Part shown: in pieces, positions 10,729-21,542 of the stretch
How positions within the stretch are numbered: position 1 is the stretch's first letter
Layout of the letters: the number at the start of each line of letters is the position of its first letter
Source: Stomoxys calcitrans
Taxonomy: Eukaryota; Arthropoda; Insecta; Diptera; Muscidae
Length of the DNA: 64,000 nucleotides
Assembly (NCBI RefSeq): GCF_963082655.1
Contig: NC_081555.1
Span: 13,616,762 to 13,680,761, forward strand
Direction of reading: 5' to 3'
Program-made: the position numbers and the translations under genes
Notes under the pieces: generated by a model
Databases searched by the model: none
Told to the model about the DNA's origin: nothing
The model's input: only the letters and a program-made list of their open reading frames with translations

Positions 10729-10969
10729 TTGGGTTGCCCAAAAAGTAATTGCGGATTTTTTTTTAAAGAAAGTAAATGCATTTTTAATAAGACTTAGATT
10801 GAACTTTAATCAAATATACTTTTTTTACACTTTTTTTTCTAAAGCAAGCTAAAAATAACAGCCGATAACTGACAGAAGAAAGAATGCAATTACAGAGTCA
10901 CAAGCCGTTGAAAAAATTTGTCAACGCCGACCATATGAAAAATCCGCAATTACTTTTTGGGCAACCCAA
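10729..10969 (-). mobile_element. mariner-derived MITE, 241 bp (copy 1)
   Basis: Terminal inverted repeats begin TTGGGTTGCCCAAAAAGTAA and the element is flanked by the TA target duplication. One end carries the 3' flank of the mariner at 34574-35444 ('AGTTCATTCTAAGTTTTATT'-like, inverted). The other carries its 5' leader ('GTCGGCGTTGACAAATT'-like). The transposase is missing: an internal-deletion derivative. It lies 13 bp from the right end of a family A element. Confidence 0.9.
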
Positions 10970-10984
10970 TATAATCTATTCTTA

Positions 10985-12000
10985 AATTTGAAGATGTTTT
11001 CTTACCCTGACATCGAATGCTTCCATGGCATTGCGTATCCTTGGATAGGAGGTTATATGGTTGTTCAGGGCACGTTCTTCGATATTTGGTGTGGCCTATT
11101 ATTTCGTTAGCCGTAACAAGAACGACCGCCGTCTGTCACTCCTTTTTATAGGCTTCATTTCGTTGTAAATCGTAAAAGCAGCCAATGCAGCGACGTCCAG
11201 CATATAATAAAACATGGTCAACGGCCTTCGTTGTGTTGCTCTTGTGCAGCTGTAAATGCCTAGCATTTGATTCATGGTATCAACGCCGCATTTGTTGGCG
11301 TTGTAATCTAATATGGTATAGGGCTTCCGCTTCTCGGTTTGCTCGTCTACGAGGCAGGTGTAGTGCATTGTGGAGAGCACATTCACCACTTTATATTTAT
11401 ATCGGCACGATATATCCCCCTCGTTGAACCCAAATAATGTACTATTGATGGTGCGCTTCGGGTTCTTCTTGAACTCCTGTAGAATGAAATGCGGTCTTCC
11501 TCCTCAACAAAATACGCGCCAAGTCAAGAGTGGTAAAGAAATTATCCGCGTATATAGTACGGCCAGCTTCTAAATATTTTTCCACAAGATCCAGCACTAC
11601 GTTCTGCCCTTGGTTTATCTCCCGTTGTTGGTTTGGCAGTTTTGGTAGAATATATCATTCCCTTCACAGGATAATAACTCTGTGAGTCGCATAACCCCCA
11701 TACTTTCAAACCATACTTAGCTGGCTTTGACGGAATATATTGTGTGCAGCGGGTGTGGCCTCTGCAAGGGAACAACTGCTCATCAACTGTTAGTGCTTCA
11801 TGAGGAGTGTAAGTTGCTGCCAAGTTATGTTGCAACATTTCCCAAATGTCGTCAATAGCCGCAGTTTTGCTGTTGATGAGTCGCTGTTGTCGAGTGTTTC
11901 CATTGTCGAATCGAATAAATTGCTTTATACACATGAAACGATCGTACGACAACGCAGCTTTGTATATTGGGCAACGCATCGCGTTCCCAACGCGTCGCGT
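10985..12000 (-). pseudogene. piggyBac-like transposase, decayed
   Basis: Minus-strand fragments in order from the right: YKAALSYDRFMCIKQFIRFD, then ALTVDEQLFPCRGHTRC and KYGLKVWGLCDSQSYY, then NKCGVDTMNQMLGIYSC, RPLTMFYYMLDVAALAAF and finally a segment ending NAMEAFDVRV. These match the order and motifs of the piggyBac DDE domain (DDE_Tnp_1_7): the acidic residues in 'VDEQ', 'CD' and 'VDTMNQ' are visible. Frame breaks lie around 11390-11540. The cysteine-rich C-terminus is displaced to 9480-9730. The N-terminus is replaced by the minisatellite at 11972-12275. Inactive. Confidence 0.8.
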
Positions 12001-12275
12001 CCCCAACGCGTCGCGTCCCCAACGCGTCGCGTCCCCAACGCGTCGCGTCCCCAACGCGTCGCGTCCCCAACGCGTCGCGTCCCCAACGCGTCGCGTCCCC
12101 AACGCGTCGCGTCCCCAACGCGTCGCGTCCCCAACGCGTCGCGTCCCCAACGCGTCGCGTCCCCAACGCGTCGCGTCCCCAACGCGTCGCGTCCCCAACG
12201 CGTCGCGTACCCAACGCGTCGCGTACCCAACGCGTCGCGTCCCCAACGCGTCGCGTCCCCAACGCGTCGCGATCC
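11972..12275. repeat. Minisatellite, 19 units of 16 bp, CpG-rich
   Basis: The unit is CAACGCGTCGCGTCCC. The 304 bp hold exactly 19 units, nearly all identical; the first and last units and two adjacent units (near 12206-12230) carry single substitutions. Each unit has several CpGs, unlike the surrounding AT-rich DNA. Because 16 is not a multiple of three and no stop is created, most reading frames stay open through it and translate as a 16-residue cycle, RVASPTRRVPNASRPQ on the plus strand. On the minus strand one such frame joins the piggyBac transposase directly before YKAALSYDRF. No evidence that the peptide is made. Confidence 0.95.
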
Positions 12276-12514
12276 CAATATGCATTTATTAGTGAAATTC
12301 AGTACAAAGTTCATACGGACCTATTCACACGTCCGCGTACTATTCTCAATAAAACCTCAATAACTCCTAAAGTAATGATCCGATCGGCTTGATTTTTTTT
12401 CCAAAAGATGCGCAACAAAATACTCTTGGAATACAGAGTAACTTTGGGGGTGGGTTGTAGTGGCCGAAGTAGGAGTAATTTCAGTTTGAAAAGGCAAAAA
12501 GGTCCTTTGGGACC
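12276..12514. other. Unclassified, possibly the 5' flank of the piggyBac element
   Basis: No coding motif or repeat recognised. By position it could hold the 5' end of the piggyBac element, but I could not identify a terminal inverted repeat. Confidence 0.3.
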
Positions 12515-13415
12515 TTCTCACTCATCGGAGGGTTAACTCGGACTGCGTCGACCCGAAAGGCTTTGGGTTAACCAAGTTTTTTGACGGCAGTCCTCCGTGG
12601 CCCGGCACCCAAACAATGCGGATTTTGCCCTCCTCAGAGAAGGCGTTAATCTTCTTCTTACACTGCAGGACTGTTAGTGACCTTACCGTCCTGGTTGTTA
12701 TTGCCCTTATGGCAATTTTACTGTCGGTAAAGATGTTCACTCTCGAAGTCCTCGCATTAGCACCACACTACTTCACGCATTCCGTGATCTCCGGATCTCC
12801 GCCTGCAGGACCTGCAGGCAGTCTAAAACAGAACTCAGTGCCTGGTTTCTCAATGTGCACCCCTCGGCCCACTCTGTCCTCTAGCTTTGATCCATCCGTG
12901 TTAAATGATCTTCCAGATGGCATTTCTAGGGTTCCGTCAATCCAAGAGTGTGCCGCTGGCAGCAATGCCTCGCACTCGACTTCTAGGTACCATCTCAGTT
13001 ATTCGATCGGAAACCTTTTCCCTGCCTTACAGGTTTCCTATCATCGCCTCGATTATACCTCGATGGTATGAGCTGCTCCGATCCTCAATCCATTCTCCCA
13101 TCACCTTAAGTCTCATAGCCGCAGTGGCTGCCTCACACTTAATCTGTATGTCAAATGGGTCAGATATCTAGAATAGTCTCCAGTGCCCTAGTGGGCGTTG
13201 TCCTCATCACTCCGCCTATGGCAAGACAGCATGTTCTCTGAACCTGCACTTTTTCTCCATAGCAGTCCACCAAACTACTGAGGCGTAAGTAAGTATTGGT
13301 CTAATCACGCTCCTGTAGAGCCAGTGGACTATCCTAGGATTCAGGCCCCATTTTGAGCCTATGCCCCGTCTACATAGTGCCCAACATCTGTGAGCCTTCT
13401 CAGTACGCTAGTACG
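12515..13415 (-). mobile_element. Second degenerate LOA-like LINE fragment (RT end and RNase H)
   Basis: Minus-strand readings include FTDSKIAIRAITTRTVRS, VWVPGHGGL, NLVNPKPFGSTQSEL, GVHIEKPGTEFCFRLPAG and, further right, RTCCLAIGGVMRTTPTRALE. These match the plus-strand LINE at 5440-8022 segment by segment. A deletion joins WVPGH directly to NLVNPKPFG, removing about 24 residues. Stops and frameshifts are frequent, so it is dead. Unlike the first copy, its RNase H region is not tandemly amplified. Confidence 0.75.
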
Positions 13416-13599
13416 CTAATTCTTTTAGCATATTTAGTTTAGTTTCCACTTTTTTCACATTCTAATAATTTTTTATTGTATTTTTTCGTTTTAGGTAAGC
13501 TAAACATAACCAGAATAAGCTCTCAGCTGATCCACAACAGTAAGACAAATTTGGCACAATTTTCTTTAAATATTTAATTTTACCAAAATGTTTTATTAA
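13416..13599. other. AT-rich spacer
   Basis: No feature recognised between the LINE and the family B array. Confidence 0.4.
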
Positions 13600-15110
13600 A
13601 ACTAGGATTTGATAAAATTTTTTATGAAAACGTTCTGTAACTCAAACCGACATGTTTATCGATTATCAAATGAGAGGTATTTAAAATTAGAGTATGAACT
13701 TGATATAACAATTCGACCTAACGTGTCGGGGGGCCCGCCCCATCCCCAAAAACCGCTCAAAAATGACATGTGTACCGATTGGGGACAATATGGGTATCAA
13801 ATGAAAGATAATTAGAAGTAGAATACGAAACTTGTATAAAAATTTAGGGTCAAGTCTCAGGGGGACCGCCCCGCCATAGAAATTATCCCCAAACGGACAT
13901 GTAGGCCGATCAGAACAATGTGGGTTTCTAACGAAAGGTACTTGAAAGTAGAATACGAAACTCATATAAAAGTTGGGGATCTACTCCCAGGAGGGTCGGC
14001 CCTCCCCAGAATTATGCACCATGCACATGTGCCTCGAACGGGACAAGATGGGCCTCACCCAAAAGGTATTTGAGAGCAAAATACGAAGATTATATAAAAA
14101 TTTTGGTCAATTCCCTGGGAGTCGCCCCACCGCAAACTTATGCCCCAAATGGTATTTGAGTACTAAAAGGGACGATATGGGATTCTAACGAAAGTTATTT
14201 GAGAGGTCAATACGAATATAAAAAATTTTTAAATTAGAACAATGTCAAAAAGGGGTCGCAAAAACGTATGGTACCACCTGGTCAAAATTATGCCCCCAAT
14301 ACCAACGGAACGCTATCATCATCATGTTTGGTTGTTTGTTTGTCGGATTGTATGTTTGTTCCGTATAAACTCAAAAACGGCTGAACTGATTACCTTGAAA
14401 TTTTCATAGATAGTATACGCTGGTCTGGAAGGAAACATAGGCTATATAAGTTTTTGATATCGGAAGGGTGGCGGACCATCCCCCTTATGCTAAAAACACC
14501 AATCAATAATAAAAGGGTACCGATCAAGACAATATGGGACTCAAATGAAAGGTATGCAGGAGTAGAGTACGCATTTCATATTAAAAATTGGGTCCAAGTA
14601 ACTGGGAGGGGCGCCCTAACCCCAAAACCCCCTAAAATAGATTTATTGGACGATCATGACAATATGGTACTCAAATGAAAGCTATGCGGAAGTAGTCTGC
14701 GGATATGGTCAGGAGGAAGGAACAGGTTTTATAGTTTGTTGATATTGGAAGGGGGGAGCGGGCCATCCCCCGTCATCCCAAAAAACACCTCCCAAAAACA
14801 AAAATGGACCGATATGACAATATGGGTATCAAATGAAAGGTATTGAAGAGTAGTAAACAAATATGGTATTAAAATTGGGTCTAAGTATCCAGGAAGTCGC
14901 CCCAACCCCCAAACTCCTCCAAGCAGACAAATTAATCGATCATATCAATATGGGGCTCAAATGAATGGTATTCGAGAAAATATAACGAACCTGGCATATA
15001 AAATCAAATCGCAGTATTGGCGGTCACCCTACCTCCCAAAAACGCCTCAAATGGGCATATGACCCATCATGACCATGGGACTCGGTTTGTTTGTTTGTTC
15101 CGTAGAATCC
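13600..15110 (+). repeat. Family B tandem-module element, copy 1
   Basis: Degenerate modules of roughly 100-140 bp. Each holds 'CAAATGAAAGGTATTTG' or a variant, 'GAGTAGAGTACGAA'-like sequence, a GC-rich 'GCCGCCCCACCCCCAAAA' segment and 'ACCGATCATGGCAATATGG'-like sequence. A non-modular block near 14330-14480 carries 'GTTTGTTCCGTATAAACTC', 'AAAAACGGCTGAACTGATT' and 'GGAAACATAGGCTATATAAG', found in the same relative place in other family B copies. No coding capacity. I do not recognise the family by name. Confidence 0.65.
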
Positions 15111-15111
15111 A

Positions 15112-15890
15112 AAAAGGGCTGAGATCTGTTTATATGGGAGCTATATCAGGTTATGGACCGCGTATATTAAAAGTCATACAAGAAGTCGTTGTGCAAAATT
15201 TTTGTGTCAAATCGGATTAGAATTGCTCCCTCTAGAGGTTTAAGAAGTAAATTCGAAAGATCCGTTTATATTGCAGCTCTTTCAGGATGTGAACCGATTT
15301 GGCGCAGTTGTTGATGGTCAAACCAAAACACTTTATGAAAAATTTCAGGAAAATTGAATAATAACTGCGCCCTCAAGAGGCTCACAATGTCTATAATCCG
15401 AGATCGGATTATATACTTAGCGCAAATGATAGCATTTAGAACAAAACACTTCATGCGAAATTTTAACCAAATCGGATAATAATTGCGCCCTCTAGCGGCT
15501 CTAGAAGTCAAGATACGTTATCGGTTAATATGGGAGCTATATCAGGTTATGAACCAACTTGGACCATACTTGGCACCGATGTTGATGTTCAAACCTAAAC
15601 ACTTCATGCAAGATATCAGCCAAATCGAATAACAATTGCGCCCTCTAGAGACTCAAGAAGTCAAGATCCGAAATCGGTTCATGTGGGAGCTATATCAGGT
15701 TGTGAACCATCGAATCACTTCATACAAAGTTTCAGCCAAATCGGATATTATTTACGCTCTCTATCGACTCTAGAAGTCAAGATCCAATATCGGTATATAT
15801 GGGAGCTATATCAGGTTATGAACCGAATATTTCGATGTGTTACAAACGGAATGACGAAATAATCCTATGGTGGAAGCTATTAAAAGAAAA
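15112..15890 (+). mobile_element. Family A element, degenerate
   Basis: About five modules with 'ATATGGGAGCTATATCAGG' and 'GCGCCCTCTAGAG' variants at ~150-bp spacing. It ends in a degraded right terminus, 'ATCCTATGGTGGAAGCTATT'. The left terminus is missing; the array joins family B sequence directly. Confidence 0.65.
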
Positions 15891-15971
15891 AATATTCGAT
15901 AAAAATTTGGAAAAAAAATAAATAAGAAAGAGAAAATTTTCTAAAAAATATAAAATTGACAAAATTTTCTA

Positions 15972-16208
15972 TTGGGTTGCCCAAAAAGTAATTGCGGATT
16001 TTTTAAAAGAAAGTAAATGCATTTTTAATAAAACTTAGAATGAACTTTAATCAAATATACTTTTTTTACACTTTTTTTCTAAAGCAAGCTAAAAGTAACA
16101 GCTGATAACTGACAGAAGAAAGAATGCAATTACAGAGTCACAAGCTGTGAAAAAATTTGTCAACGCCGACTATATGAAAAATCCGCAATTACTTTTTGGG
16201 CAACCCAA
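15972..16208 (-). mobile_element. mariner-derived MITE (copy 2)
   Basis: TA-flanked, 237 bp, with ends TTGGGTTGCCC and GGGCAACCCAA. Same internal-deletion structure as the copy at 10729. It lies about 80 bp beyond the right end of a family A element, between AT-rich micro-repeat and a family B array. Confidence 0.9.
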
Positions 16209-16972
16209 TATAAAAATAAAAATTTGACAAACGGACCCCCGCCCCCCTATCCTAATTTTCTGGAACGCCAAATCTCCGATATGGATAGTGCGATTTAAAC
16301 TAAATTTTATATGCTCTCTTTTAGTAGCCCAAAACCAAAAATTGTAATTTGGGATGGGATACCTAGGGGGACGCCCCACCCCCAAAACCTACCAAATATA
16401 CATCTAGACCAATCACAGCAATTAGAAAACATATATGATATCCAATTTTCAGATCAAGTGTTTGGGAGACTACCCCAACCCCCAAAGACCCTATATCGGT
16501 CATATTTACCGACCATGGGTATTTGAGGGTAGATCTCGAACTTCATATCTAAATGTGGGACCAAATGCTTGGGGGCCACCCCTCCCCAAAAACACCCCTC
16601 AGAGAGGACAAATTTACGACCATAGCAATATGGAGCTCAAATGAAAGGTCTTTGGGAGTAAAGCACGAATCTGTTAACAATATTCGGGAAAAAAGTCTCC
16701 ATAGGGCCACCTAACACCCATAATACCACCCAAATATGGCGTATTTGCTGTCCATTGCAATATGGGGCTGAAATGAAAGGTATTTTAGAGTAGAAGACGA
16801 ATCTGATGTATGTCTCCATGGCAAAGTCACTGAGTTTCCTCCCCATCCCCAAAACACTTCCCAAACCGGACATGTTGGCCGACTATGGAAATATGTGGCT
16901 CAACTGAAAGGTATTTGGGAGTAGACCACGAATCTGACATCAACATTCGGGACCAACTGTTTAGAGGACGTC

Positions 16973-17186
16973 CCACCGCCATAACAACCCTCAAATAGGA
17001 CGTATTTCGCACCAAGACAATTTGGGTCTTCAAGACAGTGGAGCTCGATGTTGATAGTTTTTAGGGTCCATATTCCCGGTTTGGAATATGGACCCTAAAA
17101 ACTATCAACATCGAGCTCCACTGTCTTGAAGACCCAAATTGTCTTGGTGCGAAATACGTCCTATTTGAGGTTTGTTATGGCGGTGG
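16973..17186. repeat. Near-perfect palindrome, 104-bp arms with a 6-nt loop
   Basis: Arms are 16973-17076 and 17083-17186. I found one mismatch in 104 positions (ACAACCCTC versus ACAAACCTC). The centre is CGGTTT. Beyond the arms the flanks do not match. The arm sequence is a family B module, so a stretch of the array has been copied in inverted orientation next to itself. Both arms carry the same start of a short chance frame (MKTQIVLVRNTSYLR). Confidence 0.9.
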
Positions 17187-17498
17187 CATTTTTGCTGACT
17201 TTTGTCAAAAGGGGTTTAAATAAAAGTTATTTGAGATTAGATAAAAGGAATTTGATATCCAATTTTGAGGCCAATGGCAATATGGGGTTCAAATTAATGA
17301 TATTTGAGATTAGAGTACTATGTTGATATATTTTCAGGGCTAAGTGTTTGGGGGATCAGCCCACTCCCCAAAACATTCCTAAATCGGACATATTTACCGA
17401 CAATGTAAATGTGGGGCTCAAATGAGAGGTATTGGGGAGGAGAGCACGAAATTGATACCCATTTTCGGGACCATTTTTTTGGTCCGAAAATAATTTTT

Positions 17499-17599
17499 TT
17501 GGTCGGAAAATAATTTCTGTATGTGGAGTGTTTTGAGAAAGGTTAGACCACCTACCCTGTCTCAAAACACCCCACAAACAGAAATTATTTTCGGACCAA
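17499..17599. repeat. Second inverted repeat, 40-bp arms with a 21-nt loop
   Basis: Left arm 17499-17538 ('TTGGTCGGAAAATAATTTCT' onward) pairs with 17560-17599 with a few mismatches. A partial direct copy of the arm start ('TTGGTCCGAAAATAATTTT') lies just to the left at about 17479. Also within family B module sequence. Confidence 0.75.
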
Positions 17600-17906
17600 C
17601 GCAATATGCGGCTTAAATGAATGGTATTTGGGAGTAGACCACAAATCTGATATTCAAATGTGGCACAATGTATTAGGGGCACCGCTCCTTCCCCAAAACA
17701 CCCAACCATGGCAACATGTGGCTCATATAAAATGTATTTGAGATTAGAAAACGAATTTGACAACCAATTTCGTGGCCAAGTGTTTGGGGGACGCCTTATT
17801 CCATAAACTCCCAATACACCAATGGCCATATTAGGTTTAAATACATAGTATTTGAGCATATAGGACATTGCTGATATTTTTTCAGGGCTAAGTCTCTGGG
17901 GTACCA

Positions 17907-18194
17907 CCAAATTGCAAATGTTGCCCATGAACATTCCACTGAGGAACAGGGGCAAACTTCTCACATATCAATGAGTGCAGTCCGATTCAAGTTTAAGCTC
18001 AATGATAAGGAGCCTCCTTTTTAAAGCTGAGTCCGAGCGGCTTGGCGCTGTGCGACACCTCTTTTAGAGAGAAGTTTTACATGGAATAGTACCTCACAAA
18101 TGTTGCCAGCATTAGGAGGGGAAAACCACCGCTGATAATTTTTTCTGATAGTCTCGCCAGGATTCGAACCCAGGCGTTCAGCGTCATAGGTGGC
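17907..18194 (-). mobile_element. SINE, reverse orientation, with 13-bp target duplication
   Basis: The target duplication CTCTGGGGTACCA lies at 17894-17906 and 18195-18207. The element reads in reverse with the family tail, body and B box (GGATTCGAACC on the plus strand). The A-box region is missing: 'CAGCGTCATAGG' runs straight into 'TGGCCT', a deletion of about 27 bp. It inserted into family B sequence. Confidence 0.85.
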
Positions 18195-18468
18195 CTCTGG
18201 GGTACCATCGCACCCCCGAAAACACCCCTAAATCGGACATACATATCTACCGATCATGGCAATATGCGGCTCAAATGAAACGTATTTGGCAGTAGAGCAC
18301 GAAATTCATACCCACTTTGGGGTCCACGATTCTGGGGGTCCACCCCACCTCCTAAACCCACCAACCACCACCCTGGGGGTTCTGGGAGAGGGTCTTCGAA
18401 AACAAACATTCAAATGGTAATTTTTTTCCATATAAAGTAAAAGAAGCCGCAGCGGCCTGGTGCAGCTA

Positions 18469-18658
18469 TTGGGTTGCCCAAAAAGTAATTGCGGATTTTT
18501 TAAAAGAAAGTAAATGCATTTTTAATAAATCTTAGAATGAACTTTAATTAAATATACTTTTTTCACAAGGAAGAATGCAGTTACAGAGTCACAAGCTGTG
18601 AAAAAATTTGTCAACGCCGACTATATGAAAATCCGCACTTACTTTTTGGGCAATCCAA
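18469..18658 (-). mobile_element. mariner-derived MITE, shortened (copy 3)
   Basis: TA-flanked, 190 bp, ends TTGGGTTGCCC and GGGCAATCCAA. Lacks about 50 bp of the centre relative to the 241-bp copy (no 'GCAAGCTAAAAGTAACAGC' block), and the right TIR has a substitution. Confidence 0.85.
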
Positions 18659-18659
18659 T

Positions 18660-19465
18660 AGTTTTTATAAAAATTAATTCCGTAAGAATTTTTATAGAAA
18701 TTAAATTTGTAGGAATATTTTTTTCAGTACAAACCTTTTAATCCTTTTTTATTCTGCCATCTTTACGTTCCTGGCTTTTTTAACTTAATTTTTATAATTT
18801 TATTTAATTTCTATTTATTTTCTTTATATATTTTGGCAGCAATTTGTTTTTAAACTTAATTATATACAATTTTTAAATTAATGCTTATAAGCTACTATAA
18901 TATCTTGATTGTCTTAGCAAATGATTCAAAATAGTGCTACGTGATTGCAAATAAATAATAATAATAAAGAAAAATTAGTAGTCGTCATAAAATTAATGGC
19001 CTAAAAAATAAAAAAAAAGTCATGCCCTAGCATAACGAACACAAACAAACGCTACAATAACTAAATTAATTTCATACAATTTTTATAAATAATTTGTTGG
19101 TTTTTTTCCAAATTACTTTTTTATGCATCATTCTACTCTCTTAAAGCTAAGATGTTGAAATCATATCTTAAACAAAATAACAACACTTGCAATGACTAAG
19201 CAGCACAAATCAGTGACAAAAAAAAACATAAATAAAAACCACAACAGCAAGTTCTCATAATGACTGGCAACTCCTTGTTATGAATAAAAGAAAAAAAAAA
19301 ATACTAAAAAAAAAAAAATGATTTATTTATGACACACATGGCAACTCTGTTAAAAAGAGCTAAAGCTAAAAGCCCCCTGAATGGTATGAATCGCTTGAGT
19401 TTTGGCAGTTTTAAGTCTCTACAAATTATCTATGGACAAACTTTGGTAGTTTTCCACTTGCAATG
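18660..19465. other. AT-rich 3' flank and 3' UTR of the GMC gene
   Basis: No other gene is seen. The segment nearest 19465 is the 3' UTR of the minus-strand gene, with a candidate poly(A) signal at 19322-19327. The remainder is AT-rich without recognised repeats. Confidence 0.5.
19322..19327 (-). terminator. Candidate poly(A) signal AATAAA of the GMC gene
   Basis: Reads AATAAA on the minus strand, about 140 nt beyond the stop codon at 19466. AT-rich sequence makes chance hexamers common, so this is only the best-placed candidate. Confidence 0.4.
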
Positions 19466-21355
19466 CTAACTCTTCTCATTGACTCGATACTCGGGATTAT
19501 GAAACCAATCCTCTTTTATTAAATCTGCCCCCTTTTCACCAATCATTATGACGGGGGCATTGGTATTGCCACTGCTAATGGTGGGCATTATGCTGGCATC
19601 AATAACCCTAAGTCCTCGAATGCCATAGACCCTTAGGCGGGGATCCACCACTGCTTCCTCGTCCCAGGCAGGACCCATTTTGGCTGTGCCACAAGGATGA
19701 TATATCGTCATGGATATGGTGCGTATGTGGCACTCTATGTACGCATCAGACATGAAACGGAATTTTTTGCAATTGGGCAAAGGCTTTTGATAGAGACGAG
19801 AGCCAAATTGTTTGAAAACCTTGGCTTCGGCCACCCTCAAGGCTATTTTGGCTCCCTCCACCAACACCTTAACATCCAAAGGATCATCAAAGTAATTGGC
19901 ATCTATGATGGGATAAACAAAAGGATTTGCAGAACGCAATCTTACCCAACCTCTAGAGCGAGGTCTCAGCAGCAAAGGGATAATACTCCAGGAATCCTTA
20001 TTACCTATGGGATGGTAAACTTCCTGATACAAAGACTCCTTAAGGCCCATAACCTTCTTAACTCGGGCCCCATTATCGGAGTTTATGGAAGCCGGCGCCA
20101 TGTGAAATTGTATATCTGGCCAATCTAGACTGCGATTCGAATAGGGGGTGTGTACAAAAGCCAAACCCTCTACCCCACCCAAAGTGGTCATGGGTCCCCG
20201 CTCACGCAACACATATTGCAATGTGATGCCGGTGGGATTGAAGCGATCCTGCACTATGGCCACTGGCTTATCCACCAGGAATGTCAAACCTCCCATGCCC
20301 ACATGATCCTGCATATTCTCCCCCACCGGTAGATCTTGCAGAACCTTAATACCATGCGCCTCCAAATGCTGGCGGGGGCCTATGCCCGACAGCATCATTA
20401 TCTGGGGGGTGTTAAGGGCCCCTGCTGACAATATGACCTCTCGCTTGGCATACACCCTTCTCACCTGGCCATATTTGACAAATTCCACTCCCTTAACCCT
20501 CATGTTTGACTCATCTATAATCACCTTGGTCACCTGTGAGTTCAAGGACAAATGGAAATTTTTCCTCTGCCTTATGGGTCTTAGAAAAGCCTTGGCCGTA
20601 CTGCAACGTGATCCCCTGCGTATGGTGCCCTGGGCTATCATGAAGCCGGTTTGCGTTTCCCCATTAATGTCGCGATTTTCATAACCCAACTCAGTGCCGG
20701 CCTCTACAAAAGCAGCCACCAAAGGAGTATGCCAGGGAGATTCTTGCACCGTCAAATACCCTCCAGAGCCATGATAGGCATTGCCGCTCAAATAGGGATT
20801 TCGATTATCCTCGGACTTTTTGAAATAATGCAAGACGTTATCATAGCCCCAGCCTTCGTTGCCCAAAGATTCCCAGTGATCATAGTCATGGCGATTGCCC
20901 CTCACATAGAGCATATAATTCAAGACACTGGAGCCACCTAGCACCTTGCCTCGAGGCCAATTGCAGCGATTATTTTTCATGCCCAGGCAGGATTTGTTGG
21001 AAGGCGCCGTCTTATATTGCCAATCCAATTTACTCAGTTGCAAATAGGCCGCCAAGGAGGGCACATCGGATATTTCGTTTTCATCGGGCCCCGCCTCCAA
21101 CAGCAGCACCTTCCATTTGTGTACTTCACTCAAACGATTGGCCACCACAGCTCCTGCTGAACCCGCACCCACAACTATGAAATCATAATCGGCATAGAGG
21201 TCCTGATGATCAAACGCTCTCGCTTCTGGATCTACCTGATCGTATTTGTAATAGGTTATGGTGGCCAGCAGCAGGGGTATAAGCCACAGGCCAGTGGTTA
21301 CCACACCAAATGTGGATTTTATCACAGTTGTTATGAACAGCAAATTGAAGACCAT
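19466..21355 (-). CDS. GMC-family FAD-dependent oxidoreductase (insect glucose dehydrogenase-like)
   Basis: The protein is 629 residues, normal for insect GMC enzymes, in one uninterrupted coding exon. Residues 1-35 are hydrophobic: a signal peptide or anchor. The FAD dinucleotide-binding motif GAGSAG is at 63-68. GMC signature 1 is [19 protein letters not shown] at 136-154. Signature 2 is [15 protein letters not shown] at 312-326. The probable catalytic pair is His553 (in YHPCGT) and Asn597 (in SSGNTNAP), 44 residues apart as in the His/Asn type. Such enzymes oxidise an alcohol or sugar hydroxyl with FAD; the substrate cannot be read from sequence. The chosen ATG has a good insect context (CAAAATGG) and precedes the hydrophobic leader. 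Similar Drosophila genes include Gld and the GMC cluster genes, but I cannot assign an ortholog. No damage seen. Confidence 0.95.
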   Translation of the reverse strand: MVFNLLFITTVIKSTFGVVTTGLWLIPLLLATITYYKYDQVDPEARAFDHQDLYADYDFIVVGAGSAGAVVANRLSEVHKWKVLLLEAGPDENEISDVPSLAAYLQLSKLDWQYKTAPSNKSCLGMKNNRCNWPRGKVLGGSSVLNYMLYVRGNRHDYDHWESLGNEGWGYDNVLHYFKKSEDNRNPYLSGNAYHGSGGYLTVQESPWHTPLVAAFVEAGTELGYENRDINGETQTGFMIAQGTIRRGSRCSTAKAFLRPIRQRKNFHLSLNSQVTKVIIDESNMRVKGVEFVKYGQVRRVYAKREVILSAGALNTPQIMMLSGIGPRQHLEAHGIKVLQDLPVGENMQDHVGMGGLTFLVDKPVAIVQDRFNPTGITLQYVLRERGPMTTLGGVEGLAFVHTPYSNRSLDWPDIQFHMAPASINSDNGARVKKVMGLKESLYQEVYHPIGNKDSWSIIPLLLRPRSRGWVRLRSANPFVYPIIDANYFDDPLDVKVLVEGAKIALRVAEAKVFKQFGSRLYQKPLPNCKKFRFMSDAYIECHIRTISMTIYHPCGTAKMGPAWDEEAVVDPRLRVYGIRGLRVIDASIMPTISSGNTNAPVIMIGEKGADLIKEDWFHNPEYRVNEKS

Positions 21356-21460
21356 TTTGGTGGGGAATGGAAAGGGAAGAGAAAACTTTTTTTTATCGGA
21401 GTTGTTTTGAGTTCAGTTGTTGTTTGTTGCAGTTTTAATGTTGTGTGCAATTTTTTTGTT

Positions 21461-21493
21461 TTATTTTCTGCAAAATTTTTTGCGTTTACTCAT
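21461..21493 (-). CDS. Upstream ORF (10 codons) in the 5' UTR of the GMC gene
   Basis: Reads MSKRKKFCRK then TAA, starting in a reasonable context (TACAATGAG), and ends about 105 nt before the main ATG. It is in the same exon as the CDS. Could damp translation; there is no evidence of conservation from this window alone. Confidence 0.35.
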   Translation of the reverse strand: MSKRKKFCRK

Positions 21494-21542
21494 TGTAGTA
21501 AATCGCCTTAGCAGCAGGATGAGTGGTAGATGGATTTGTTAG

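Larger units (their letters stand above)
16215..18460 (+). repeat. Family B element, copy 2 (contains a palindrome and a SINE)
   Basis: Begins after 'AAAATTTGACAAACGGACCC' with the family B start block ('GTGCGATTTAAACTAAATTT', 'ATATGCTCTCTTTTAGTAGC'), which also opens the copy at 22370. Many modules with 'AATATGGGGCTCAAATGAAA' and 'CCCCACCCCCAAAAC' variants follow. A 214-bp palindrome, a second inverted repeat and a reverse-strand SINE are embedded. Confidence 0.65.

Noticed and set aside
11800..12392. Repeat proteins in both strands over the minisatellite
   Set aside because: Every frame is open only because the 16-bp unit has no stop; no start, motif or codon pattern supports translation.
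17356..17964. 202-codon minus-strand frame
   Set aside because: Runs through degenerate family B modules and into a SINE; no conserved domain and no repetition of the frame elsewhere.
19697..20941. Plus-strand open frames opposite the GMC gene
   Set aside because: Shadows of the minus-strand coding sequence; no motifs.
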